Of a DNA stretch of 64,000 bases, positions 32,354 through 47,759 are shown piece by piece. The stretch comes from Adiantum capillus-veneris. Lineage: Eukaryota; Streptophyta; Polypodiopsida; Polypodiales; Pteridaceae. The position numbers and the translations under genes were made by a program. Where the stretch lies: the NCBI GenBank assembly GCA_014529385.2, contig CM043965.1, positions 16,941,912 to 17,005,911 of the forward strand, written 5' to 3'. Under the pieces are notes generated by a model. That model ran no database searches. It was given only the letters and a program-made list of their open reading frames with translations, and was not told where the DNA came from. The stretch's first letter is position 1. Every line of letters starts with the position of its first letter.

Positions 32354-32587
32354 ACACATCATCTCCGAAGAAGGCATCCAACAAGCTTATGGCCATTATG
32401 GAAGCACCATCACCTGATTCACCAAAGGAAACTTTGTGGTTTCTTGGTCAAACAGAATATGATTGTTGGACACATCATCTCCAAAGAAGTAATCCAACAA
32501 GATTAGGGACATTATGGAGGAAGCACCACCTGATTCAGCAAAGGCAACTTTACGGTTTCTTGGTCAAGTACAATGACACAGGTGGTA
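32354..32587. repeat. Tandem duplication of about 117 bp
   Basis: Two adjacent copies beginning ACACATCATCTCC (32354 and 32471) and containing TTTCTTGGTCAA, roughly 80-85% alike by eye. Confidence 0.75.
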
Positions 32588-32686
32588 CTTGTAATTTTTG
32601 GCTCATATTGCAATACCATTGAAAGCGATCTTGCACATGGATAAGAAAGAATTTAAGTGGACCCTAGAATGTGTTTTGGAATACCG

Positions 32687-33524
32687 TGTAGGGAGGCATT
32701 AAAGCACGATCTAATCGCAACCCACAAAATTGTCAAATCCTGGATCCGCAGCGCGGCTAGGGTATGGAAGCACGAGCCTAGGATGTATAGACATAGAGAA
32801 TTGAAGGGATCCTTCTGCTCCTCATAGAGAGAAGCCATGGATAGGGCTTCCTCTAATCAACAACACATTCCTACTTACTAATCACTTGCACACAATCATG
32901 TGGTTGAAATTAACCTCTCACATCAATCACTCTTATTCACAACTCTTAATCACAACTACACAAGCATGCAATTAACATACCTACTTTGCATTAGTGTTTC
33001 CATTCTGACACAACCCCTCAATGCAACTATGTATGCACACACACTAACCGCACACCTTGTAAAGAGAGATGAAGAGAAGGAAGGCACAACCCTCACACAC
33101 CATGGTCAATGGTGTGGATAGAATAGATTAACTCAAAAAAGGGATTAGGAGATCTACCATCACACTAATACAATATCACTACACATAATCAAACAAAGCA
33201 GACTAATTAGAAATAAGTGTAATTGATATTAGAAATCAAGAGCTACATGGGCATGGAAACCCATGAGCCTCATGACCATCCACTCTACAAAGATAAGAAC
33301 TCACCGAAGAATGAATTTACATTAAGCATAGGGCTCTTTTATAGCTTTGGGCCTCAAACCCTTCAACTATGGGATAAAGTTGAGCTCTCTAGCCTAGAAT
33401 TATCCAACTTTGGAACTCCTACCTGAGCCCAAGGCCCTATACAATGAAAAGGAAACATTGTGCACTATAGCACATCCAGAGCTTGGTGCATAATTGGTGT
33501 AGCCTGTGTTAGCCGTTGCTAACA
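32687..33524 (-). repeat. LTR array, unit I (838 bp)
   Basis: On the minus strand it starts TGTTAGCAACGGC (33524) and ends CCTCCCTACA (32687). Leftward TATAAAA at about 33337-33343. Flanked on the left by unrelated DNA, so it is the outer end of the array. No coding content; frames at 32900-33121 recur in other units because the sequence repeats. Confidence 0.85.
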
Positions 33525-33528
33525 TTAA

Positions 33529-34265
33529 TGTAGGGATGCCTTATAGGACAACCTAATCTCAACCCACAAAATTGTCAAATCGTGGATCCGCATCAAGGGA
33601 TAGGATGTAAAGACATAGAGGATTCAAGGGATCCTTCTGCTCATCATATAGAGAAGCCATGGAAAGGGCTTCCTCTAATCTACAACACATTCTTACTTAC
33701 TAATCACTTGCACACAATCATGTGGTTGAAATTAACCGCTCACATCAATCACTCTTAATCACAACGACGCAAGCATGCAATTAACATACCTACTCTCCAT
33801 TACTGTTTTCATTTCGGCACAACCCCTTAATGCAACTATGTATGCACAAACACTAACCGCACACCTTGTAGAGAGAGATGAAGACAAGGAAGGCACAACT
33901 CGCACACACCATGGCCAATAGTGTGGATAGAATAGAGCGATTAGGAGATCTACCATCACACTAATACAATCTCACTCCACATAATGAAAAAAAGAAGACT
34001 AATAAGAAAGAAAGTGTAATTGATTATTAGAAATCAAGAGCTACATGGGCATGGAAAGACCATGAGCCTCATGACCATCCACTCTACAAAGATAAGAACT
34101 CACCCAAGAATGAATTTACATTAAGCATAGGGCTCTTTTATAGCCTTGGGCCTCAAACCCTTCAACTATGGGATACAATTGAGCTCTCTAGCCTAGACTT
34201 ATACAACTTTGGAACTCCTAACTGAGCCCAAGGCCCTATACAATGAAAAGGAAACATTGTGCACT
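33529..34265 (-). repeat. LTR array, unit II (lacks about 60 bp at one end)
   Basis: Begins TGTAGGGATGCC like the other units and runs to 34265, where it jumps to an internal position of the unit, so its last part (the LTR 5' end) is missing. Separated from unit I by TTAA at 33525-33528. Confidence 0.85.
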
Positions 34266-34903
34266 ATCAACTACACATTCCTACTTACTAATCACTTGCA
34301 CACAATCAAGTGGTTGAAATTAACCGCTCAGATCAATCACTCTTATTCAAAACTCTGAATCACAACTACACAAGCATGCAATTAACATACCTACTCCTCA
34401 TTAGTGTGTCCATTACGGCACAACCCCTCAATGCGACTACATATGCACACACACTAACCGCACCTTGTAGAGAGAGATGAACAAAAGGAAGGCACAACCC
34501 TCACACACCATGGCCAATGGTGTGGATAGAATAGATTAACTCAAAAAAGGGATTAGGGGATCTACCATGACACTATTACAATCTCACTCCACATTGTAAT
34601 TGATTATTAGAAATCAAGAGCTACATGGGCATACAGAGCCCATGAGTTTCATGACCATCCACTCTACAAAGAGAATAACTCACCCAAGAATGACTTCTCA
34701 TTAAGCATAGGGATCTTTTATGGCTTTGGGCCTCAAACCCTTCAACTATGGGATAAATTTGAGCTCTCTGGCCTAGACTTATACAACTTTGGAACTCCTA
34801 ACTGAGCCCAAGGCCCTATACAATGAAAAGGAAACATTGTGCACTATAGAACATCCACATCTTGGTGCATAATTGGTGTAGCCTGTGTTAGCCGTTGCTA
34901 ACA
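34266..34903 (-). repeat. LTR array, unit III (lacks about 175 bp)
   Basis: Starts inside the unit at CACATTCCTACTTACT and ends with the complete terminus GCTAACA at 34903. Together with unit II it looks like the product of a deletion or unequal exchange between two LTRs. Confidence 0.85.
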
Positions 34904-34907
34904 TTAA

Positions 34908-35742
34908 TGTAGGGATGCCTTATAGCACGACCTAATTGCAACCCACAAAATTGTCAAATCGTGGATCGACAGCCCGGCTAGGGCATGGAAGCACGAGCCT
35001 AGGATGTATAGACATAGAGGATTCAAGGGATCCTTTTGCTCATCATATAGAGAAGCCATGGAAAGGGCATCCTCTAATCAACAACACATTCTTACTTACT
35101 AATCACTTGCACACAATCATGTGGTTGAAATAAACCTCTCACATCAATCACTCTTATTCACAACTCTTAATCACAACGACACAAGCATGCAGTTAACATA
35201 CCTACTTTGCATTAGTGTTTTCATTATGGCACAACCCCTTAATGCAACTATGTATGCACAAGCACTAACCGCACACCTTGTAGAGAGAGATGAAGAGAAG
35301 AAAGGCACAACCCTCACACACCATGGCCAATGGTGTGGATAGAATAGATTAACTCAAAATTAAAAAGGGATTAGAAGATCTACCATGACACTAATACAAT
35401 CTCACTCCACATAATTAAACAAAGAAGACTAATAAGAAAGAAAGTGTAATTGATTATTAGAAATCCAGAGCTACATGGGCATGGAGAGTCCATGAGTCTC
35501 ATGACGATCCACTCTACAAAGAGAAGAACTCACCCAAGAATGACTTCTCATTAAGCATAGGCCTCTTTTATAGCTTTGGGCCTCAAACCCTTCAACTATG
35601 GGATAAAGTTGAGCTCTCTAGCCTAGACTTATACAACTTTGGAACTCCTAACTGAGCCCAAGGCCCTATACAATGAAAAGGAAACATTGTGTACTATAGC
35701 ACATCCACAACTTGGTGTAGCCTGTGTTAGCCGCTGCTAACA
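34908..35742 (-). repeat. LTR array, unit IV (835 bp), next to a polypurine tract
   Basis: Complete unit, separated from unit III by TTAA (34904-34907). On its right the minus strand reads GGAAGGGGAGAA immediately before TGTTAGC, a polypurine tract. Unit IV is therefore the 3' LTR of an element whose internal region lies to the right. Confidence 0.88.
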
Positions 35743-38654
35743 TTCTCCCCTTCCTAATTTGGCGCATGTCCGCATGTGCCAGTGAAGAAAAACACGGTGA
35801 CATGTTAGAAAGCAAGTCCATGGAAGAGATGTTGAGATACAAAACATAAGAACAAGTAATGAGCATCAAAGGCCACCAAGAATGAATAAAACATGAAGCA
35901 CAATGAACAATCATGTAAAGTGAATATTTTGTTTCCAAAAGATGTGTGAATCATTGTCAAAAACTAGAGAACATAAAGCAAAAAAGACACCTATACTATT
36001 TTGAAGATTAAACCACTTGAAATTTCATTTTTAAGCATGAAACACAAGCAATCAATTATGACCCTAGGCTAATGCAAGTTCATAAAGCTACTAGTCTAAA
36101 AACTATGTGAAGAATCTTAATAAATCATTCAAGTCTATCATGTCTACGGGCTATAAAAAAGTTCCTAATCTTCTAGTACATTGTCACAGCTTTTTGAAGC
36201 TCATGGAAGTTTGTTTTTGTCATTCATTGAAAAAATGTAAAGCAAAATCACAAGGCTACCACCCCAAGGAAAGTCTAGGTACAACTCTTGGCTCCTTGAA
36301 CCCTCAAGAAGGTGTTCAAAAAGCCTACTAGCCTACCAAGGTGACGGCCAACCCCTATCAGGCCAGGGCATTGATTTAGGGCCTTGACCAAGTGAGCCAA
36401 GGTGATTCCCATCGTGTGCCGAGTGCCAATAAGGGGCTATGCCTTCCATATACACAACATACATATAAATTTTGATTTAATGTGTCTAGTAGCATTTTTG
36501 CTACTTTTTCTTGACACTTTTTTGCTTCATTGATTCAAATTTTTAGCACTTTTTTTATTGTTTCCATATGAGATGCTAATGGCAATTGGACTATCGGACT
36601 AAAGCCTAATCATAGCCCTAGGTCATGTTAAAAAAGAATGGAGTATTAAACCTATCACTAAGAGTCTAGGACTAATGAGAAATGAACCTACATTAACCTA
36701 AGGTCAAGGCCAATTACCTATGATTAATACACATAAAACCCAATTTTTTGACGAGTTAATTTTCACAAAGCAAAGTGTTGAAACTTTAGGACGCCTAGAT
36801 TTTGAACATGAAAAAACCATAGCTTAGAAGCAAAATTTCACTCAAGCCAAGCAACAGAATGAAGAGATGAACAAAAGAGCAAAATCATGGAAGGATTACA
36901 CCTATTCATGCTCTTTTGAGCATCCTTGAGCAAGCATCCCCTTTGTGTAGAGAAGCCTCTTGATCCTTTTTATTTGCAAAAGAAGCTTTTTGAAGCTAAG
37001 TGTAAACACAAGCTACAAAAGCCATTTATTGAAATCCAAAAGCACAAAAAAACAAATGAAAACCTAAAGCTAGGGTCTTCAATACCCAAATTTGCCAAAG
37101 GGAAAAAACCCAAGGGAAAAAAGTGCCTTTGTTTATGCACATGATGCTCTAAAGTAGTAAATTTTTGAATACATATCAACAATGAGAGAGGTAAATGCTT
37201 CTACATAAGCAATTTTTGCAATTTTTACCATCTCTCATGCATCATTCAAAAGTTGATTAGTTTCTAGCTCAATGAAATATGGAGTTAAAAACAAGCCAAG
37301 AGCTGAAAATAATGCAATTTTAATGAAATGAAGGGGCTCTTCAAGCCGAATTTTACAATTGAAAGCTTCCCAAAAAGTTGGCTAACAACTAGCTCACATC
37401 AAATTTTACATTTTTTAGTGCAATCTATGACCTACAGATGACTGCAGCTTGATGAAATGAAAATGAATGGCTCTCACTAGCCAAATTATGTACTTGAAAG
37501 CTCAAAACGTTGGTTAAACACTAGCTCAAATGGACACATTTTAACTTTTGACCAAGCTATGAGCTAGCATTTATACAACTTTTAATCCAAAGAATCTGGA
37601 ATGATGACCCCTCCTTGGATCATTGAAATCACAATCCTGTCGACAACCCTTCAAAATGAAGCTCAAATATTAGTGCTCTTAAGCATTTGAAAATTCAACA
37701 CAAGCACTCTAGGAATTCACATTCAATCACAAGCTCAAAATTTTACTCCTCTCTTTTGATCATTCAAGAACCTCAAATTTTAGTGCTATGTAGTGATTTT
37801 TCATTTAGAGCAAGCACTAAAATGCACAGTCAATGTCAAGCCCAAACTTTAGTACATAGAGTGTCTCAAGCAAGCATTATTGCATGTGAAATGTAACTTT
37901 CAAAAGATGCCCAAACATATCAGCAAGTGTTTTCCAGGCAGCGGGGTCGAGACTAGGCAAATAGGAAGTTTAGTGGTTTCCCAAGGTCCCTCATCGCTTG
38001 GCTCTGATCTTTTTTTATTTGCCTTTGGTGAACGCCATTTTTGCAGTTGGGTCAAGACCAGACGAATAGGGGGGTTAGAGACTTCCCAAGGCCTCCCATC
38101 GCTTGGTTATGACCTTTTTATTTTAATGAACACCAGTTTTGTAGTGGGGTCAAGACGAGGCCAATAGGGGGTTTAGAGACTGCCCAAGGCCTCCCTTCAC
38201 TCGGTTATGACCTTTTTCTTTTAATGAACACCAGTTTTGCAGCGGGGTCAAGACCAGGCGAATAGGGGGTTTAGAGATTGCCCAAGGCCTCCCATCGCTT
38301 GGTTATGACCTTTTTCTTTTAATGAACCTCCATTTTGCAGCGGGGTCAAGACCAGGCGAATAGGGGGGTTAGAGACTGCCCAAGGCCTCCCATTGCTTGG
38401 TTATGACCTCTATTGATATGCCTTTGGTGAACGCCATTTTTGCAGTTGGGTCAATACACGATGAATAGGGGGTTTAGAGGCTGCCTAAGGTCTCATATCG
38501 CTTGGTTCTGACCTTTACTGGCTACTGGTACGGGTTATTGGTTACTGGTATGGTTACTAGCTACATAGCAATTTGGTGTGTATGCTTGATGGTGGGTCTA
38601 TTAAAGGCTATAATGTAGAGGTTAAGCCAGTGCTAACTTCCAAGAGTACTGATT
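35743..38654 (-). other. Non-coding internal region of the LTR-array element
   Basis: Nearly 3 kb beyond the polypurine tract without retroelement domains in any frame. It has A-rich stretches and a minisatellite (37941-38515). Short frames (35666-35938, 36107-36331, 36926-37182, 37687-38167) show nothing familiar. Consistent with a large non-autonomous (LARD-like) element. Its 5' LTR and primer site are not seen; a 57-bp LTR scrap at 38655-38711 closes the region. Confidence 0.5.
37941..38515. repeat. Minisatellite of 98-115 bp, six copies
   Basis: Copies start at GCGGGGTC/GTTGGGTC near 37941, 38046, 38144, 38242, 38340 and 38455. Each carries GAATAGGGGG(G/T)TTAGAGA, then CCCAAGGCCTCCCATCGCTTGG, broken here as CCCAAGGCC and CATCGCTTGG. 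The three inner steps are exactly 98 bp; the outer ones are 105 and 115 bp and carry a GCCTTTGGTGAACGCC variant. Confidence 0.9.
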
Positions 38655-38711
38655 TTGTGGGCCAAACTCCACGTTAGCACATCCACAGCTTGGTGCATAA
38701 TTGGTGTAGCC
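38655..38711 (-). repeat. 57-bp LTR end fragment of the array family
   Basis: Matches the last part of units I, III and IV (CTTGGTGCATAATTGGTGTAG through GCTGCTAACA). Confidence 0.8.
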
Positions 38712-38730
38712 TGTGCTAGCCGCTGCTAAC

Positions 38731-38950
38731 ATACCGCCTCTTCAAATTGATGTTGACCAGAGACCAATCCTTTTGCCTGTGGATTGGGGAAAGGATTTCC
38801 ATGTGTTTTTTGATGCTTTTGACATTGCACCTAGAAGTGTAGTGATGCAATAAATACTTAATGGATGTTTTTGATCGGTCTATTATGCTACTTTAGAGCT
38901 TTTTGCACTAGAGAAGAGTTTTTTGATGAGAGAGAGACACTTTTTCAAAG
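38731..38950 (+). pseudogene. Ty3/gypsy RNase H fragment
   Basis: Plus strand reads PLQIDVDQRPILLPVDWGKD, then FHVFFDAFDIA and a YYAT-type strand after one stop and one frameshift. This is the start of a gypsy RNase H (usual form F.V..DAS..A.G..L.Q, then Y.S..L...E.NY). The catalytic Asp of FFDAF is present. Only about 70 residues remain. Confidence 0.7.
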
Positions 38951-38954
38951 CCCG

Positions 38955-41651
<2,697 letters not shown>

Positions 41652-42513
41652 GGAACAACCTGCTCAACAAGGGGCCCCAACTTCAACGGGATGTAGCTCG
41701 GGAACCACAAGCGCGACGGGCAAGCCGTCACTTTGCTCTAACTTCACACGCTACACATCATACATCTCTGTTGACACTTGCCTGCACAAGCCTTCCATAT
41801 CTTTTTTTAGCATCTTTCCATTCATCAGTAAATATAAACAGCACTGCATGTGCTCTCCTCTAGGGTCAAATCACTGTGACTACACCACCATTGCCCACCC
41901 CCTTGTTGAACAATTATGTTCAACCACACAACCATGTTAATCACCTATTGCACACAATGAGAAAACACTATCAGCAACCCAAATAACACTACCATATGTA
42001 CAAGGCCCTACATCATCCTGCTACTGCAAAAACTCAAGTGGGTTGTCTCACCCCCTACATCAAAACATGTCTCCCACCTGGATCAAATGCCCAGCCACTT
42101 GTCGCACCACACAAATACCCACCAACACCTCCTGGTCAAATAGGCAAATTGCTGATCCTCACCCTTTACCTACAATAGATTACCATAATGATTATCCCAA
42201 CCATCAACCTACTTCCATCAACTATCTTCAATCACAACCTCTTTCTCTAAATCAACACACACAAAACAGTGAGTCTAACCCTCCCTCCCAACTAAATAAA
42301 GAGAGGTGCTCCATACAAGGAACCTCCACCAAAAAAAACTATGGTTGATACAAATTTTTCTCCCCATCAGCCTTTATTGGATCATCCATAGCACATTGCC
42401 CATCCACTAGTGGAATCTCCTCTTTTGGAGGGGATAACCCTCACATCACCTGTATATTGGTCAAAGCCTTGTCCATAAGCACCTACATACCTTCATACAT
42501 GGTGTCATCGGCA
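41652..42513. other. Spacer between duplication copies, with a partial third copy
   Basis: No gene. At about 42270-42345 it holds a short third copy of the unit (ATAAAGAGAGGTGCTCCAT... followed by AAGGAACCTCC), also seen near 41035 and 44560. The remainder is C-rich and A-rich, with nothing recognised. Confidence 0.5.
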
Positions 42514-42619
42514 TCATCAAAGCCCTCATCACACTCACTTTCAAAGCATATTTGATCCAAAAAACCTATATCCATACAATCATCATTGCAATCCATAGCA
42601 AATCCTGCTGCTTGTCCCA

Positions 42620-43744
42620 CTAGTTAGCATCAAAAATATGCCCAACCCCTCCAGTTTTTTCTTCATCATCATCCTCTTGTTGACTTGGTAAGCCAGCATG
42701 GCTAACCATAAGTGCAACCTTGCCCTTCACTAAAAGCTCCGAACCAATTGCATCACAATAGCACTTTCCACCGCAATTCCCATGAGCATGGCCACCAACA
42801 TAGCACTGCATGCCCTCTTTGAAAACCCATCTTCCTCTACACACTTTGACACTTCCACCTTGTCTTCTTAAACATTGTCTATCACCATTTAATTAGACAC
42901 ATAATATGGCAGTTTTATCTTTATTATAGCAGAGGCTTGTGGAAATCTGTCTCCTTGTCATCGGATTCAGACTCCTCCGCTTTATCTTACTCGCGCGTTT
43001 CCCAAAAAGTGAGATGGTATCCTTATCTTCATCAGCATCACATGCCAATTCCATATCTGCATCCATGCCCTCTTGCTTCTCCACAAAAGTTTGACCTTCA
43101 TCTAGGCTTTGCTCACTATATTCTTCCCCTTCCAAGCTCTTGGTATCTGCAACTTGGTTGCACTCGGCTACCTTTCTACAGACTTTCCACAAGAACAGGG
43201 TTTACCTCTTCAAGCTTTTCTTTGCACTTGGAATCAGTTACCTCTTTTGCGCACAACTTCCCTTTGACAAGAGGCTTATCCTCATTGACGAGCTCACTCA
43301 CCGCTAGCAGAGGTACTCTACAAATGGGAAACATCCAAGGAGGATAATTAACCTTTGGCCTTACATTAGCAGGCTCTGCAGACACTTTGAACAATAGGCA
43401 CCGCTTTTGGTTGAACCATAGAGTACTCTTCTACCACCACAACATGCATATAGTCTGTAGGCTTCAACAAGCCCAACTCCAGTTTTTGCTTGACATTTTT
43501 TCTCTTTATCCTCACCATATTCAACCTTTTCTTTGATCTTTGGATGCAAGCACTCAAGAAACTTTGACGGCTTTAGATACTCGTTGCTTTTGGCCCCAGT
43601 AGCAGCCTCTAATTGCTTTTTTGCACGTATCAACATCTGCACATATAGCATCCATAATTCAAAATTGGCTAACCAATCTTCAAGGTCTTCAATACCTGTA
43701 AATATGGGGCCAAAACTTAGCTCCATCATCTCTACTAGCTTCAA
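42620..43744 (-). pseudogene. Unknown protein remnant in duplication copy B
   Basis: The best-preserved version of a former coding sequence present in both copies. The frame 43361-43744 (127 codons) starts MKLVEMMELSFGPIFTG, has DLEDWLANFELWMLYVQML and a Cys-containing C-terminal part. The neighbouring frames 43176-43394 and 42893-43192 continue with acidic sequence (DADEDKDTISLFGKR), then the KVEVSKCV block. At 40400-40440 copy A has SSGPIFIDVEDPKDW at the matching place. The EDxxDWLANFE pattern loosely recalls retrotransposon Gag, but I would not assign it. Frame jumps and stops show it is not functional. Confidence 0.45.
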
Positions 43745-44053
43745 ACTCGACCATCAATATTCTTCAACCATCCACCATCCGTCTGTCAGCTTTAAACACC
43801 GTTTCCAATTTCAAATAGGAGTGTCAGTGCACTCCTCAATGGGGGCATTAGAAGATGGAGTAGGGGAATGGAAACACACCTAGGTACACACCATAGATAC
43901 CTCTCTATAGACTAGGGCACACACTACACCTTACTCCTCTCAGATTCACCTTCATCACAACAAAATTTTCTCAACCCAAAATAGAGCACACATTGCAAAA
44001 GCTTCTACCATACCATTTCAATATTGACTACACATTGAACATCCACACAACCA

Positions 44054-44313
<260 letters not shown>

Positions 44314-45285
44314 CTTGCACCAAACCATACCCTATTCGGGGCACCACAATGCCACACCGACACAAAAAAACAATTCCACAATTGAGCAAATAAAATAGAA
44401 GAAAACAAGGGGATGGGGATGTCGACAACACTTGAAAAGGGTAGGTTTTGATCATGCAACCTTAGATCATAGGTTTTTCCTCCTTCTTCACCACTTCAAA
44501 AACTTCGAGCTCTCTCCCAAAAAAACTATCCTCCTTCCTCTGTCTAGAACCTCCCTCCCAACCAAATAAAGAGAGACACTCCATGCAAGGAACCTCCTCC
44601 AAAAAATCCAAAAACATTGGCCCCTTTTGATCAATTTTCCTATTTTGAGCTCGACCACTGCATGTGAGTCCTTGATAATTTTGGCACTTGACTTCACCTC
44701 CAAGTTACTACATGTGTACCACCACTTAGGCCCCAAGGAACATTCACAACGTTGTGATTTTTCCCATGAGGAACAATGCCCTCAACAAAATGGTTTGGCG
44801 TTGTTCTAGCACGCGGGCATGACGCCCTACAATATCGCTACCTCATTGTCTACTTTGCATGAGAGCACCGCCCACAACCCTCGACGGCCACCACAAAGAA
44901 CCACCAGAGCAGTGTCCTCATTGGTCCTCATAGCCACAAGCTCCCTAGGAACCTTACACCATGTGATACACCAAGATGCCCTCACACTTCCACCTAAATA
45001 TCCTTCACCTTCGGTAGCCCACATGGCATGTGGGTTATATAGCCTACCACGTGGTCGTTCCTAGTGCAACCCCCTCCAGAAAGCTTTCAAATACCACCAA
45101 AAAATCATTATTACTATTTCTTTTTCCCACTTAGTTGCTCTACCATTTGGTGCTCTCAAAGCCAGTACCCAAGCCATCTAAGACCACTAAAATTCATTGT
45201 CTACGACATTCAAGCCAATCACTTTGCGTTGCACATTCACTTCCGGATGGATTCGAATTGAGCGCCCCAAAATTTCCACAAATCA

Positions 45286-47697
45286 TTTAGTTAGATCAAT
45301 GTGTGTTTATGTTAGTAGGCTAGTAGTTAGTGCTAGCACTCACTAAAAAGTAAATGATAAATCTACAATGGGTACAATGAGGTGACTGGTTGAAGGAAGA
45401 TGGGTCAATGAAGTGAGAAATCCTTGTGATGGTGAAGCTTTGAAGAAGTTTTAGACTTACTTGTGCAAGTTCTAAAAAATGACTGTCAATCCTCTTCTTC
45501 TTCTTCTCTTCTTACTTCGTCACCACAAAGGTTGAACACCATGATGAAAGTGATGATGTTGGTTGATCCTTAGTTTGCAGAGATTAAGCATGGTTTTGCA
45601 TGTTGAAATTTATGTATATAGAGAAGAGGTAAGAAGGAATTGGGCCCACCAGTGATAGTTACAAAAACTATGAAAACATTTGAGGGGATTATCCAGCTTG
45701 TGAGCTACATTTTGTCTTTTGATCACTTTTTCAAATTGAGAGTGGAGGTGGATGCCAAAATTCCACCAAAATGCCTGTTTTTTCTTACTGCAAAAGTCTT
45801 TAATTTGCATAATCCTCCAAAAGTGATGCCCTCCTTGCATGAGAGGATGACCTAAAATATTCCTAGGGGTTTGCATGGATGTGGATTATTCACAAATATG
45901 ATATATGGATATGATGGAAAAAAATAAGTTAGTATATAAAGATATATAAAGAACTCATGGAATCTAAAATAGTGTCACCTGTATATAAATATAAAAATAA
46001 AATATATCAAAATTTAGGGAATCAAATGAGGGGCCCCTGATTTTTTTATATTGATGTAGGCCTGCTTAAAAGAAGTAGGAAAAAATACATGTAGAAAATG
46101 ATAATTTAGTAAGTGATTGTATAAAAGGTATTTTGTGATTTTTTCTTGGAGTGGACTCATAAAAAAATTTAGAGATGCTTGGGTGAAAAGATATTTTTAT
46201 AGAACAAAGAGTATGCACATTGGTAAGAAACATTATGGTAATGATGAGGCAATGTACATAACATACTTAGGCAAAGAACACACACCTGGGTATAAATATT
46301 TAAGTAAATACAAAAAATAATTATAACAAATAACCCCTATATTTAGGCCCTCTATACAATGAAATATTTACACACAAATGGGCCATAATATATTTTTATT
46401 ATTTTTTGACTCAACTAGCCGAGTGACTAGCTAGCTGAGGGTTTAAAGGAGATATGGGAAAAGTCCCCTAGCTCACACACGCATGTGTACAATGAAAAGG
46501 TGAGGATAGCCATAGATGTGATTTTTCTTGGTTGATGTAGATCAATATGAAAAATACAGATAGCCAAAAAATGGCTATCACTAGATTAGCTCTTTTGAAG
46601 GAAATATAATTCTAAAATTTGAATTATTGGATCTATAAGTGAGAGGGTTAATTTCTTGCTTGATACAACCACATACAAATATTTCTTGTTGGAGTGTTAT
46701 GGCACATGTATAATTTGAAACTAGAACTATCTACATTACTCTTAATTCTTTTTATGTGTGGGTATATGCAAAAGTGGATGCCACGGTTGTAGGCATGTAT
46801 ATACCTTGCCAGACAGGCGAGACGGGAGACGTGGAGTTGATGCATGTTTTACCACAATAAAGCATGTCTAATTTGATTTAGGAATGTAAAAATGTCTTGA
46901 AGTGACACACTCATTTTCCTAGAAAGTTCAATGCGGGCGATCTTGACCAAAAATAGCAAGTTTTATGCACGAGCATGAAAGACATTTATAGAGTGATTTA
47001 CAAGTGGTAAAATGAGGTTCAATATGAAATTTGAGCCGAATGAGGATTTTTTCACTAATTTAGGTGATTCTCCTAGCTCATTTGGGCATTTTGCGGACAA
47101 AAAGGGGTATTTTTGGGCCAAAAAGGACTAAAAATGACCATAAAATGATGAAGATAGTCCAAAAAAAAAAGTAAAAAGGAACTCTAAATTCCATATCAAC
47201 ACTGGATTCATTGTTTATCATGCTGAGAGTGATCTTATAGAAATGAGCTCATTTTAGCATCTAAGTAATGAAATATTTTTCCAATCTAGGGTGCTAGAGT
47301 AGTCCCATGTTGCTTCCACTACGTGTTTGAGGCTGTGAGGCCACCAATTAGGGTTTTCCCTACTCAAAAAACACTTGGATTTATATAATAAGTTTTTGAA
47401 TCTTCCACAAAATGGTTAGGACAAATAATTGAAGTGTCAATTTAGGATATTTAACAGGGCAAAAGGGCACTGCATCTGTGCAATTCGGAGCGAGGTTACA
47501 CCTAGTCTTCACACACACAAGAGTTTTGAGTTTACCTTTGTTATTTTACAAAGTGAAGATTTCATGGATGGAGTTTTTTTTTTTTAGTGTGTTTTTAGCT
47601 TCAAATCTTTTGCGACTTGCTATTTGCTACTACGAATCCTCACAGTCAGAGGCCTAGCGCTTTCCTAGCTGCATTGCGTACTTCTTGGGTGCATTTT
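45286..47697 (+). repeat. Probable 5' LTR region of gypsy element 4
   Basis: No coding potential. The right end is ...CTTCTTGGGTGCA just before a degenerate primer site, resembling the element 3 LTR end. A TATATAAAG-type promoter word lies at about 45936, some 1.75 kb from that end; in element 3 the TATA run is about 1.68 kb from the matching end. The LTR start is not defined; 45.6-45.8 kb is my estimate. The minus-strand frame at 45610-45876 is probably chance. Confidence 0.45.
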
Positions 47698-47715
47698 TTG
47701 TGAACTTGAAGCAAA
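47698..47715 (+). promoter_or_regulatory. Degenerate tRNA-Trp primer-binding site, element 4
   Basis: TTGTGAACTTGAAGCAAA matches 12 of 18 bases of the tRNA-Trp complement used by element 3. Weak alone, but supported by position and by family. Confidence 0.5.
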
Positions 47716-47759
47716 GTAGGCTAGGATGAGGGTTGAAAATATTCATTGAAGGTCTCAAA

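Noticed and set aside
32900-33121. Small protein repeated at 35121-35342
   Set aside because: The conservation is explained by the LTR repeats; other LTR units break the frame.
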